64,000 bases of DNA from Achromobacter insolitus (GTDB taxonomy: Bacteria; Pseudomonadota; Gammaproteobacteria; Burkholderiales; Burkholderiaceae_B), in assembly GCF_002209555.1 (NCBI RefSeq), contig NZ_NJIF01000003.1, positions 744,001-808,000 on the forward strand, given 5' to 3'. This document shows positions 56,598 to 64,000 of this stretch, piece by piece. The notes below the pieces were generated by a model that saw only the letters and a list, made by a program, of their open reading frames with translations, was not told the DNA's origin and ran no database searches. Position numbers and translations under genes: made by a program. Every line of letters begins with the position of its first letter. Position 1 is the first letter of the stretch.

Positions 56598-56975
56598 ATG
56601 GCCGTAACCCCGCTAGCCCCCGCCTCGTTTGCACCCGCCCCGGTCGCAGCCGCACCGGTCGCGCCGGACCCCGCCGTGAGCGTCGTGCCCATGGCCGCCG
56701 CAACGAACAGCGGAGCTTCGGACAGCGCGACGTCGGACCAATCCGATTCGCAGAAGCTTCCCCTGGACAAGGCTCTGGACGAAATCAACGACCAGATGAA
56801 GGCTTGGTCCACGCAACTGAAATTCGAGATTGACCCCAACGTGCACCAAGTCGTGGTGTCTGTGGTGGACGCGACATCGGGTGACGTCATACGCACGATT
56901 CCCAGCGAAACGCTACTCAAAATCGCCAAAATGATCGTGAACATGCAAGGCAACGGCATCAAGACCTCAGCCTGA
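56598..56975 (+). CDS. flaG: Flagellar protein FlaG
   Basis: A 125-residue FlaG-family protein linked to filament length or cap function; its exact role is uncertain. The N-terminal third is Ala/Pro-rich and disordered-looking. The C-terminal conserved part contains LDKALDEINDQMKAWSTQLK and HQVVVSVVDATSGDVIRTIP. GGAG lies just before the ATG at 56598. It is the first flagellar gene in the block and has a sigma-28 promoter. Confidence 0.88.
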   Translation: MAVTPLAPASFAPAPVAAAPVAPDPAVSVVPMAAATNSGASDSATSDQSDSQKLPLDKALDEINDQMKAWSTQLKFEIDPNVHQVVVSVVDATSGDVIRTIPSETLLKIAKMIVNMQGNGIKTSA

Positions 56976-57058
56976 TCCGGCCCCGACATGGATTTGGCCA
57001 GCAGTTTGTCCCGGCCGACTCCTGGAAGCGCTGAATTAGGCCCGCCTTATGCCCTTAC

Positions 57059-57085
57059 CCGGCCAATCGCCGGCACCGTATTTTT
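57059..57085 (+). terminator. Weak terminator-like hairpin after flaG
   Basis: CCGGC and GCCGG pair around CAATC, and a T-run (TTTTT) begins seven bases later. It may give partial termination between flaG and fliD. Confidence 0.3.
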
Positions 57086-57117
57086 GACAGAATCGCATTG
57101 CTAGGAAGGAATTTCAC

Positions 57118-58503
57118 ATGGCCTCTATCACCAACCTCGGCTCGACCACCGGACTTCCTCTGGAAGACATCCTCACCAAGCTGCAGGCTGCCGAGGATAA
57201 AAAGCTGAGCCTGTACACCAACCGTCAGGCCAGCTACGAGGCCCGCGTAAGCGCCTTTGGCCAGATACAAAGCGCCGTTGAAGCCGTACAGAAAGCCGCT
57301 GAAGCGCTGGGCAAAAATTCCGTCCTGGACGCGGTAAAAGCCAACGTCTCGGGCAACGGATTGACCGCGACGGTGGGCACCGATGGCGCCACCATGGGGG
57401 AGTACTCCATCAAGGTAAACAAGCTGGCCACCGCCCACACCTTGCAATCCGGGTTGGTTGCAGACCGGAAAGCTTCCAATGGTGCGACCGGCTCGTTCAC
57501 GATTGAACTGGCCAACGGTGAAACGCGCACCATCGACCTGAAAAACGACACTTCGCTGAACGGCATCGCCAATGCAATCAATAGCGACGACAAGGTCGGA
57601 GTACGGGCCAGCATCATCAATGACGGCAGCGGCAATAGCTACCTGATGCTGAGCGCCAAGGACACAGGCGAACAGGCATCGGTGAAGTCGATCACGGTCA
57701 CCGGCGATCAAAAACTCAAGGACATCCTGAACTACAACACGGACCCGGCCGATCTCAACCCGAAGATGGTGCAGCAGACGGTGCCCGTGGACGCTGAAAT
57801 CGAGGTCAACGGCATCCCTATCAAGAGCGGCAGCAACAACATTTCCACCGCTATCGATGGCGTAACCCTGAACCTGACGGCCACGACCGAAGCTGGTAAG
57901 ACAGTCACCCTGAAGCTGGAAAGCGACACCAGTGTGGCCAGCAAGGCGATTCAGGAATTCGTCACTGCATATAACTCGCTGCAAAACACCATTGCCAAGC
58001 ACACCGCATTCGACGTTGCCGCAGAAACCAACCAGGCTCTTACCGGTGATGCCACAACACGTAGCATCCAGTCCACCATGTCCAATGCCCTGCGCATCGT
58101 GACATCGGAAGGGTCGTTGCGCACGTTGGCGGACTTGGGTGTCGCGCTTGATCCGAAAACCGGCACATTGAAAATTGATCAAAAGCAGCTGGACAAGGCT
58201 TTGATCGAGAATCCTGCCGACGTCAAACGCATCATGACCTCGACGGATGGACTCACCGCGCAGTTCACGGCAGCCGCGAAAAGCATGTTGGGCGACAACG
58301 GCTCAATCAAGATTCGTCAGGAAGGCTTGACCGAATCCATCAAAGATGTCAAGGATCAGCTCACCCGAGCCAAAGCCAGCAGCGACGCCTCCATGGCAAC
58401 CATGCGCGCCCAGTTCGTTGCGTTGGAAAAGTTCGTGTCTCAGCAAACGGCCACTGCCAACTATCTGACTCAACAATTCGCAGCCCTGAGCAAGTCCAAG
58501 TAA
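57118..58503 (+). CDS. fliD: Flagellar filament cap protein FliD
   Basis: Forms the pentameric cap that folds flagellin into the growing filament. The 461 residues begin ASITNLGSTTGLPLEDILTK and end in a coiled coil (STDGLTAQFTAAAKSMLGDN up to LTQQFAALSKSK) that matches the FliD C-terminus. AGGAAGG lies just before the ATG. The middle is Ser/Thr/Asp-rich and variable, as in surface-exposed domains. It is followed by fliS and fliT. Confidence 0.93.
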   Translation: MASITNLGSTTGLPLEDILTKLQAAEDKKLSLYTNRQASYEARVSAFGQIQSAVEAVQKAAEALGKNSVLDAVKANVSGNGLTATVGTDGATMGEYSIKVNKLATAHTLQSGLVADRKASNGATGSFTIELANGETRTIDLKNDTSLNGIANAINSDDKVGVRASIINDGSGNSYLMLSAKDTGEQASVKSITVTGDQKLKDILNYNTDPADLNPKMVQQTVPVDAEIEVNGIPIKSGSNNISTAIDGVTLNLTATTEAGKTVTLKLESDTSVASKAIQEFVTAYNSLQNTIAKHTAFDVAAETNQALTGDATTRSIQSTMSNALRIVTSEGSLRTLADLGVALDPKTGTLKIDQKQLDKALIENPADVKRIMTSTDGLTAQFTAAAKSMLGDNGSIKIRQEGLTESIKDVKDQLTRAKASSDASMATMRAQFVALEKFVSQQTATANYLTQQFAALSKSK

Positions 58504-58521
58504 CCTACAGAAGATGTATCG

Positions 58522-58950
58522 ATGACTTACGCCGCCCGTCGCCCGACCGGATCCTATTCGGTGCGTTCCTACGCCGAGATCGGTCTGGAAACACAAATCC
58601 TGGGGGCCAGCCCGGAAAGGCTGATTTCGCTGCTGTACATGGGCGCCCGGGCGGCAATCGGGCAGGCTCGCCTCCACCTGCAGGAAGGCAGGATCACGGA
58701 ACGGGGCGCAGCCATCTCGAAGGCCATCAAGATTGTCGACGAAGGCTTGAAAACCGGTCTGAACATGGAGGCGGGCGGCGAAATCGCCGCCAACCTCGCC
58801 CGCCCGTACGACTACATTGTCCGCACACTGCTGATGGCAAACCTGAAAGCAGATCCGGAAGCGCTCGAAACGGCGGATCGCCTGTTGGCGGATCTGGCCG
58901 AGGCCTGGCAGACATCCATTGATCGCCCTGCCGGGGGCGTGCAGCCTTGA
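58522..58950 (+). CDS. fliS: Flagellin export chaperone FliS
   Basis: Binds the flagellin C-terminus in the cytoplasm and prevents early polymerisation. The 142 residues form a four-helix protein: SYAEIGLETQILGASPERLI, then LISLLYMGARAAIGQARLHL. It follows fliD by 18 bases, and the order fliD-fliS-fliT is the classic one. Confidence 0.93.
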   Translation: MTYAARRPTGSYSVRSYAEIGLETQILGASPERLISLLYMGARAAIGQARLHLQEGRITERGAAISKAIKIVDEGLKTGLNMEAGGEIAANLARPYDYIVRTLLMANLKADPEALETADRLLADLAEAWQTSIDRPAGGVQP

Positions 58951-58996
58951 CGGCACTGCATACGCACCGTCCAGCAATCGAACGCCCGAGATTTCC

Positions 58997-59350
58997 ATGA
59001 CGTCCACGACCCAGTACACCTCCCCCATCCTGGAACACTACCAGGAGATCGCTCTCATCACGGGAGAAATGCTAGCAGCCGCCCAGGCCGGCGACTGGGA
59101 TGGAGCGATGGTCCACGGGCAACAATATTGTGAGCTGGTAGAACGCCTGCGCCAGACCGAGCAGTCCGTGCCGCTGGACGAAGCTGGCCGCGCCATGAAG
59201 TACGACCTGCTCGTGCGCATTCTTGACAACGACGCACTGACTCGGGATTTGGCACTTCCCCAACTGGCCCGCCTTGGGGACTTGCTGGGACGCATGAAGC
59301 GCCAGCAAACCCTGCTGTCCGCCTACGGCTACCAGGCGCCTGAAGAATGA
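58997..59350 (+). CDS. fliT: FliT-like flagellar chaperone
   Basis: A 117-residue helical protein that should bind FliD and possibly the master regulator FlhDC. The helices ILEHYQEIALITGEMLAAAQ and CELVERLRQTEQSV fit the family. The ATG at 58997 was chosen; an open frame starts 26 codons earlier but overlaps the end of fliS. The call rests partly on position after fliS. It overlaps the next gene by four bases. Confidence 0.78.
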   Translation: MTSTTQYTSPILEHYQEIALITGEMLAAAQAGDWDGAMVHGQQYCELVERLRQTEQSVPLDEAGRAMKYDLLVRILDNDALTRDLALPQLARLGDLLGRMKRQQTLLSAYGYQAPEE

Positions 59351-60681
59351 GCGTAGGTCCCGCCGCACTCGGCAATGTCCTGGTGCAGCGGCTGGACGCC
59401 GTGCTAGGCACGACAATGTCCGCCGCCAGCGCCAATCAGGTTTCGGGCGCACGGCCTGACGCGGTCAGCCAGCCAGGCAATCTGGAAAAGCCCGGCCCCT
59501 CGGACGGATCTACCCGCGACCCACGGCAGGGCATACAGACTGGCGGCGCCCGCGGCGACCGCCAGAATACTGTCGTCGACCCCAAAACAGCTGCAGCACT
59601 GGCCTTGGCCGCCCGCGGCTTGGTCACCAGCAGCGACACTACCGCCTCTGCCCCGACGACACTAGGCTCGACTGCGCGCACCATACTCGCGCTGCTGGCC
59701 CAGTTCCCGGAAGCCGCGCCCGCGATCCAAGGCCGCGCCCCGCTCTGGGCAGCCAACCCGTCCGCCGGGCAGGTAGCCGCCAGCCCCGGCGCATTGCCGT
59801 CGCAAGCCGCCGCCCAGACACCGATGCCGCCCGCCGGACAGGCGCCCGCGCAGGCGCCGGCTCAAACGGCTTCCGCCCTCGCGGCTTCGGTCGCGGCAGC
59901 GCTCGACGGCGACGCGCCCACGACAAGTACGAGGCCGGACCGGCCAGCCGGGCACGGCGACAGCGCCAATGCAACAAAGGGAACAGACGCCGCAGCGCAA
60001 ACGACCCTGGCCGCCGGCGGACCTTCCGCCCGCGCGCTGGGACAGGCTTTGCGCCAAGCCTTGCAAGGCAGCGGCCTGTTCTATGAGTCCCATCTGACGG
60101 ACATGGTCTTCGGCCGCGCGACGCCGGAACAGCTGCGCAAGGAACCCCAGGCCGCGCTCGGCAAGAATGCCCCCGCCCAGGACGCCACGACTACGCGCCC
60201 GCGTGCCGACGCGGCCGCCGGCGGCCGTTCGGGCGCCGACGCCGGCCCCAGCCATGGCGCGTCGGGCGGATCCGCTTCCGCTGCGCCTATCAGCGGCATA
60301 CATCAGGACCTGACGGTGCTCGTGCGCCAGCAGTTGGACGTGCTGGCCAACCAGGCACTGACCTGGCAAGGCGAAGCCTGGCCCGGCACGCCCATGGAAT
60401 GGGAGGTCGAGCGCGACCCCTATGGCGGCGATCCCAGTTCGACGGCTTCCACCTGGGCGACGCGCCTGAAGCTGGACCTGCCGCGCCTGGGTCTGGTGGA
60501 CGCCCGACTGAATCTGGCTGGAGATCAGATCGTCCTGCAGCTCATTGCTCCTCACGCCGCAGCCGAGATCAATGACTCCTCGGACACGTTGCGTTCCCGT
60601 TTGCTTGCGGCGGGCCTGACACTCAGCAACCTGACGGTCAGCGTGGTGGAACCGCGCCCCGAAATCCTCGGCGACATCTGA
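59347..60681 (+). CDS. FliK-like hook-length control protein
   Basis: A 444-residue protein whose first 310 residues are low-complexity (Ala, Pro, Gln, Thr, Gly) and whose last 130 resemble the FliK C-terminal domain: LDLPRLGLVDARLNLAGDQI, then LRSRLLAAGLTLSNLTVSVV. Such proteins measure hook length and switch FlhB specificity. Here it sits next to a FlhB-like gene rather than near fliJ or fliL, so it may be a second FliK-type gene. It overlaps fliT by four bases and the next gene by one. Confidence 0.75.
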   Translation: MSVGPAALGNVLVQRLDAVLGTTMSAASANQVSGARPDAVSQPGNLEKPGPSDGSTRDPRQGIQTGGARGDRQNTVVDPKTAAALALAARGLVTSSDTTASAPTTLGSTARTILALLAQFPEAAPAIQGRAPLWAANPSAGQVAASPGALPSQAAAQTPMPPAGQAPAQAPAQTASALAASVAAALDGDAPTTSTRPDRPAGHGDSANATKGTDAAAQTTLAAGGPSARALGQALRQALQGSGLFYESHLTDMVFGRATPEQLRKEPQAALGKNAPAQDATTTRPRADAAAGGRSGADAGPSHGASGGSASAAPISGIHQDLTVLVRQQLDVLANQALTWQGEAWPGTPMEWEVERDPYGGDPSSTASTWATRLKLDLPRLGLVDARLNLAGDQIVLQLIAPHAAAEINDSSDTLRSRLLAAGLTLSNLTVSVVEPRPEILGDI

Positions 60682-60998
60682 TGAACCGCCCTGCTTTGCC
60701 CCCCGCATCGGATCCGAATGCCAATCGCAACGCGGCGGTTGCCATTTCCTATGAAGACAAGGACGGAGCTCCCCGCGTCGTTGCCAAGGGCTACGGCCAG
60801 CTTGCGGATACCATCGTCCGCGCCGCCCAGGAAAACGGCCTCTACGTTCACGAGTCGCGCGAGCTGGTCGGCCTGCTGATGCAGGTGGACCTGGACGCAC
60901 ATATTCCTCCCCAACTCTATGTAGCGGTGGCAGAATTGCTGGCCTGGCTCTACCGCCTGGAATCGCGCGAGTTCCCTGAACCCGCTACGCCCGCCTGA
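60681..60998 (+). CDS. fhlB: Stand-alone FlhB C-terminal-domain protein
   Basis: A 105-residue protein matching the cytoplasmic domain of FlhB/YscU: AVAISYEDKDGAPRVVAKGY and the C-terminal part IPPQLYVAVAELLAWLYRLE. There is no membrane segment. The NPTH autocleavage site of FlhB reads NRNA here, so self-cleavage is not expected. It shares one base with the FliK-like gene stop, suggesting the two work together in export switching. The gene symbol is used for such proteins in other bacteria. Confidence 0.78.
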   Translation: MNRPALPPASDPNANRNAAVAISYEDKDGAPRVVAKGYGQLADTIVRAAQENGLYVHESRELVGLLMQVDLDAHIPPQLYVAVAELLAWLYRLESREFPEPATPA

Positions 60999-61022
60999 CC
61001 CTATTACCTGAGGAAGACCAAC

Positions 61023-61826
61023 GTGTTGGATGCCAGCGACCCGGAGTTCCTGCTGACCCGGCCCGAAGACATGCGATCGGCCCTGTTCGAGCTGACCCAC
61101 CCTGACAGCCACATCCTGGTGCGCGACGCCGCGGATCGCGAGATGGCGGTCCTGGTACTCGGCGTGGACAAGCGGGCCGGCGAATTCTTCTGGAGGCCTC
61201 GCGATTACGCCGGCGCGGACTTCGAGCAGTCCGACTCAATGGGTTTGCTTAGCGGCACCACCTTCCACTTCCATGCCACCGCGTATGGCGGCGTCCAGAT
61301 CCGCTTTCGCGTGCAGCGGCCTCAGATCATTCATTTCGACGACGGCAGCGCCGCGCTGGTATCGCCTTTCCCGGAACGCCTTGCCCGCATCCAGCGCCGC
61401 AAGATGTTCCGCGCCTCCCTGATCGCCGCAGCCAACGTATGCCGCGCAAGCTGGCAGGCCACTCCCGGAGACAAACCCTACTCGTTCACGATACGCGACA
61501 TCTCGGTTGACGGCGTCGGCCTGCGCGCGGGACTGGCGGTGCCTGCCCTGCCAGAACGCGGTACGGTGATGGAAAACGTGCAACTGGATTTCGGCGACCA
61601 AGGCAAGCTCAGCGCCAAGCTGGAAGTGCGCAATGTGTATCCAGTCTCGGGGCAGCCGATGGTGCAATCTTCCAACCCGGACGAACCAGCCCCCAAACAT
61701 GTTTCGCTCACCGGCGAACCACCCGTCAGCCACCTGGGGGCCGTCTTTTTGAACCTGGACGCGCGCCAGGAGAACTGGCTGCAGCAGGTTGTCTGGCGCC
61801 TCGAAAAAGGCGCCCAGCGCAATTGA
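61023..61826 (+). CDS. ycgR: c-di-GMP-binding flagellar brake protein
   Basis: Slows or biases the motor when c-di-GMP is high. The 267 residues have an N-terminal YcgR domain (about 1-115) and a C-terminal PilZ domain with the RxxxR motif (R126-R130 in RRKMFR) and the DxSxxG motif (D159-x-S161-x-x-G164 in DISVDGVG). The start is a GTG at 61023 preceded by GAGGAAG. A GGDEF cyclase in the same window could supply the signal. It is convergent with fliE. Confidence 0.92.
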   Translation: MLDASDPEFLLTRPEDMRSALFELTHPDSHILVRDAADREMAVLVLGVDKRAGEFFWRPRDYAGADFEQSDSMGLLSGTTFHFHATAYGGVQIRFRVQRPQIIHFDDGSAALVSPFPERLARIQRRKMFRASLIAAANVCRASWQATPGDKPYSFTIRDISVDGVGLRAGLAVPALPERGTVMENVQLDFGDQGKLSAKLEVRNVYPVSGQPMVQSSNPDEPAPKHVSLTGEPPVSHLGAVFLNLDARQENWLQQVVWRLEKGAQRN

Positions 61827-61839
61827 CAGGATATCGAGC

Positions 61840-61864
61840 GGCCGCGCGTCGAACGCGCTCGGCC
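61840..61864. terminator. Hairpin after ycgR
   Basis: GGCCG plus CGCGT pair with ACGCG and CGGCC around CGA, with a two-base bulge. It lies 14 bases after the ycgR stop. It lacks a T-tract. Confidence 0.35.
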
Positions 61865-61870
61865 TGAACT

Positions 61871-61906
61871 GGCTTGCGCTTCCGCTCATGGGGAAAGACG
61901 CAAGCC
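61871..61906. terminator. Hairpin between ycgR and fliE
   Basis: GGCTTGCG (61871-61878) and CGCAAGCC (61899-61906) form an 8-bp stem with a 20-base loop, 13 bases from the fliE stop. It may end the fliE message. Confidence 0.35.
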
Positions 61907-61918
61907 ATGAAACCTGCG

Positions 61919-62251
61919 TCAGACGGCCATCGAGGAGATTTCCTTGTAGGCCGCAACCAGCTTGTTGCGCACCTGCACCGCGGTCTGGAAGCCGATACTG
62001 GCCTTCTGCATGTCGATCATGACATCGTTGAGGGAAATATCCGGTGCGCCAAGCTCGAAGGCTTTGGCCTGCGCGGTGGCGGCGTTCTGGGCAGCGGTCA
62101 CGCGGCGAATGGAACGCTGCAGCTCCGCGGCAAAGCCGTCGGGTTGACCGACCATTTCCCCCGCGGCGAGGTTACCCGTCTCCGCCTTGCTTACTACCGC
62201 GCGCATTTGCTGAAGCATGCTTTCGATGCCGGACAAGCCTGATACAGCCAT
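61919..62251 (-). CDS. fliE: Flagellar hook-basal body protein FliE
   Basis: Links the MS ring to the proximal rod. The 110 residues contain [20 protein letters not shown] and the C-terminal helix [20 protein letters not shown] ending in MAV. The ATG at 62251 gives the short family-type N-terminus and has AAGGAATCAGG upstream. A longer open frame upstream is not FliE-like. It is divergent from fliF, the gene for its binding partner. Confidence 0.92.
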   Translation of the reverse strand: MAVSGLSGIESMLQQMRAVVSKAETGNLAAGEMVGQPDGFAAELQRSIRRVTAAQNAATAQAKAFELGAPDISLNDVMIDMQKASIGFQTAVQVRNKLVAAYKEISSMAV

Positions 62252-62581
62252 TACCTGATTCCTTACTGATGGGATTACGCCAATGTTGGACACAGCGTAA
62301 CTCCAATGCGGCCGGGCCATAGCCGACAAGAACCGCCAAAAAACCCGACATTTCCTTGAATGCGCGGCCCATCTTTCCGCGGGGGCGGACGCCACGCGCT
62401 CCTTGTTGGGGACATAGGAGATAAGTAACGCCAAAAACCGGCTGTTTTCAACGATTGGGATGGACGTCTCAGGGGCAATAATCCACGCTCTCCCCAGACC
62501 AGAAGCACGTTGCATGTGTAATCTGCCCTACCCAGACATGAAGTCCCATTTCCAGCTCCGCGTGGCCAGCGGGGGCCGCCA
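62252..62581. promoter_or_regulatory. fliE-fliF divergent regulatory region
   Basis: A 330-base spacer with no credible gene. Two related A-tract motifs are visible in the same orientation: AACCGCCAAAAAACCCG (62331-62347) and AACGCCAAAAACCGG (62427-62441). They could be sites for the flagellar master regulator, which drives fliE and fliF in many species. A weak CCAA-N15-GCCGACAA match (62303-62329) also exists. Confidence 0.4.
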
Positions 62582-64000
62582 ATGAACCAGCAGGCTACCC
62601 TGAGTTCGTCGCTGCTGACGAAATTCCCCGTGCTGGAGAAGGTACGCGCGCTGCCCAAGCCCGTCCTGCTGGGCGCGGCGGCGGCGCTCGTCGCAGTCAT
62701 CGTCGCCGTGGCGATGTGGAGCAGCGAACCCAAGTACAAGGTGTTGTTCTCCAATCTGGACGATCGCGACGGCGGCGCCATCGTGGCGGCTCTGGGAACG
62801 ATGAACGTCCCCTACCGCTACAACGAGAACGGCACTGCCTTGCTGGTTCCGGCCGACCGCGTCTACGACGCCCGCCTGCAGCTGGCGTCCCAGGGATTGC
62901 CGCGCGGCGGCTCCGTCGGCTTCGAGCTGATGGACAACGCACGCTTCGGCGCCAGCCAGTTCACGGAACAGATCAATTACCAGCGCGGCCTGGAAGGTGA
63001 ACTGGCGCGTTCGATCGAAGCCATGCATACCGTGCAGCATGCCCGCGTGCACTTGGCCATGCCGCGCCAGTCGCTGTTCGTGCGCGAACGCCAAGCGCCC
63101 ACCGCGTCGGTGCTGCTCAACATGCACCCGGGCCGCAGCCTGAGCGACGCGCAGGTCTCGGCCATTTCGTGGCTGGTGGCCTCAAGCGTCCCCGAACTCA
63201 CCGCCGAGAACGTCTCCATCGTCGACCAGAACGGCCGTCTGCTGTCGGCGCCGCTCGGTGAAGGTCGCGGCATGGATGCCGACCAGATGCGGTTCGTGCG
63301 CGAAATGGAACAGCGCACCGTTGAACGCATTCTTACGATCCTCAACCCGCTGGTGGGCCCGGGCAACGTGCACGCCCAGGCCAGCGCCGACGTCGACTTC
63401 GCCCGCCGCGAAGAAACGTCCGAGGTCTACCGCCCGAACCAGGAACCTGGCCAGGCCGCGGTGCGCAGCCAGCAGACCAGCGATTCGACCCAGCGCGGCG
63501 TCAATCCCGCCCAAGGCGTGCCCGGCGCGCTGTCCAACCAGGCGCCCGCCAATCCCCAGGCGCCCATCGCCAATCCGCCGCAACCGCAACCGCCCCGTCC
63601 CGGCCAGCCGCAACAGCCGGCCAACACCCAACAGCAGACGGGTACGCAGGCTGTCACCGCCAATCTGAATGAACGCCGCGACGCCACCACCAACTACGAG
63701 GTGGACCGCACGATCAGCCACATCAAGCAACCGGTGGGTAACCTCAAGCGCCTGTCGGTGGCCGTGGTCGTGAACTACATCCGCGACAAGGACGGCGAAC
63801 TGCAACCCCTGCCGCCTGAAGAGCTGAACAAACTGACCAATCTGGTCCGTGAAGCCATGGGTTACTCCGAAACCCGCGGCGATTCGCTGAACCTGGTCAA
63901 CAGTCAGTTCAACGATGGTCCGCCGCCGGTGCCGATGTGGCGCGATCCGGAAATGATCTCGCTGTTCAAGACGATCCTGGCCTGGCTGGTCGGTGGCGTG
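62582..64000 (+). CDS. fliF: Flagellar MS-ring protein FliF, C-terminal part beyond the window
   Basis: The inner-membrane ring on which the flagellum is built. The 473 visible residues contain the first transmembrane helix (about 27-46), the ring-building motifs (YKVLFSNLDDRDGGAIVAAL) and a Pro/Gln-rich insert at about 297-360. The second transmembrane helix begins at the window edge (LFKTILAWLVGGV). The ATG at 62582 follows a GGGGG stretch. FliG and further basal-body genes presumably lie to the right. Confidence 0.92.
   Translation, partial: MNQQATLSSSLLTKFPVLEKVRALPKPVLLGAAAALVAVIVAVAMWSSEPKYKVLFSNLDDRDGGAIVAALGTMNVPYRYNENGTALLVPADRVYDARLQLASQGLPRGGSVGFELMDNARFGASQFTEQINYQRGLEGELARSIEAMHTVQHARVHLAMPRQSLFVRERQAPTASVLLNMHPGRSLSDAQVSAISWLVASSVPELTAENVSIVDQNGRLLSAPLGEGRGMDADQMRFVREMEQRTVERILTILNPLVGPGNVHAQASADVDFARREETSEVYRPNQEPGQAAVRSQQTSDSTQRGVNPAQGVPGALSNQAPANPQAPIANPPQPQPPRPGQPQQPANTQQQTGTQAVTANLNERRDATTNYEVDRTISHIKQPVGNLKRLSVAVVVNYIRDKDGELQPLPPEELNKLTNLVREAMGYSETRGDSLNLVNSQFNDGPPPVPMWRDPEMISLFKTILAWLVGGV

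Noticed and set aside
62303-62329. Possible sigma-28 promoter CCAA-N15-GCCGACAA upstream of fliF
   Set aside because: The -35 half is poor, and basal-body genes are usually not FliA-dependent; not listed as a separate promoter.

Overview
The window is high-GC, densely packed, phage- and transposon-free chromosome of a betaproteobacterium, most likely an Alcaligenaceae member close to Achromobacter or Bordetella. This rests on the gene order rpsB-tsf-pyrH-frr-uppS-cdsA-dxr-rseP-bamA-skp-lpxD-fabZ-lpxA-lpxB-rnhB, on a Bug-family solute-binding protein (a family expanded in that group), and on the flaG-fliD-fliS-fliT / fliE / fliF flagellar block. I saw no rRNA, tRNA, CRISPR array or insertion sequence. 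The window cuts a CoA-transferase gene at the left edge and fliF at the right edge.

Layout. (1) 1-4920: a catabolic operon on the minus strand (aminotransferase, M29-like metalloenzyme, crotonase-fold enzyme, class III CoA-transferase) divergent from a GntR/FCD regulator. A perfect 16-bp palindrome and a strong promoter lie between them. The substrate is unknown. (2) 4964-10747: an ankyrin-repeat exported protein and the chain mltG-tmk-holB-tatD, with divergent ygfZ. (3) 10822-15340: a VIT1/CCC1-type transporter, a PaaI-type thioesterase and a valine-degradation set (isobutyryl-CoA dehydrogenase, 3-hydroxyisobutyryl-CoA hydrolase, 3-hydroxyisobutyrate dehydrogenase). (4) 15534-21440: rnfH/ratA, smpB, a membrane GGDEF protein, a QmcA-like SPFH protein with NfeD, a class I amidotransferase and a short Ada-like repair protein. 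(5) 21513-25347: ppsA with its divergent regulator ppsR, then an orphan lipoprotein. (6) 25403-41103: a long minus-strand translation and envelope-biogenesis run from rpsB down to an rRNA methyltransferase-like gene. Hairpins sit in several of its spacers. (7) 41944-47359: map-glnD, marC, dsbB and a YgjP-like metallopeptidase on the plus strand. (8) 47436-51667: folC-SPOR-cvpA-purF on the minus strand. (9) 51832-56488: a cupin/Bug/CoA-transferase/acyl-CoA dehydrogenase module closed by a convergent IclR regulator. (10) 56598-64000: flagellar genes.

How the parts work together. The two catabolic modules (ends 1-4920 and 51.8-56.5 kb) each pair a class III CoA-transferase with a dedicated regulator and look like accessory acid- or amine-degradation units set into a conserved housekeeping background. 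The envelope run links lipid A synthesis (lpxD, fabZ, lpxA, lpxB), phospholipid and undecaprenyl precursors (dxr, uppS, cdsA), outer-membrane assembly (bamA, skp) and envelope-stress proteolysis (rseP) to the translation genes rpsB, tsf and frr. The flagellar block supplies the filament cap and its chaperones, a hook-length-control-like protein with a stand-alone FlhB C-domain protein, a c-di-GMP-responsive brake, and the basal-body proteins FliE and FliF.

No clearly undescribed system is evident. The most informative leads are the FCD-controlled operon with its altered M29-like enzyme, the IclR module with related TTTCACGT sites at both ends, the FliK-like/FhlB-like pair, the truncated Ada, and the long inverted repeat between ppsA and ppsR.
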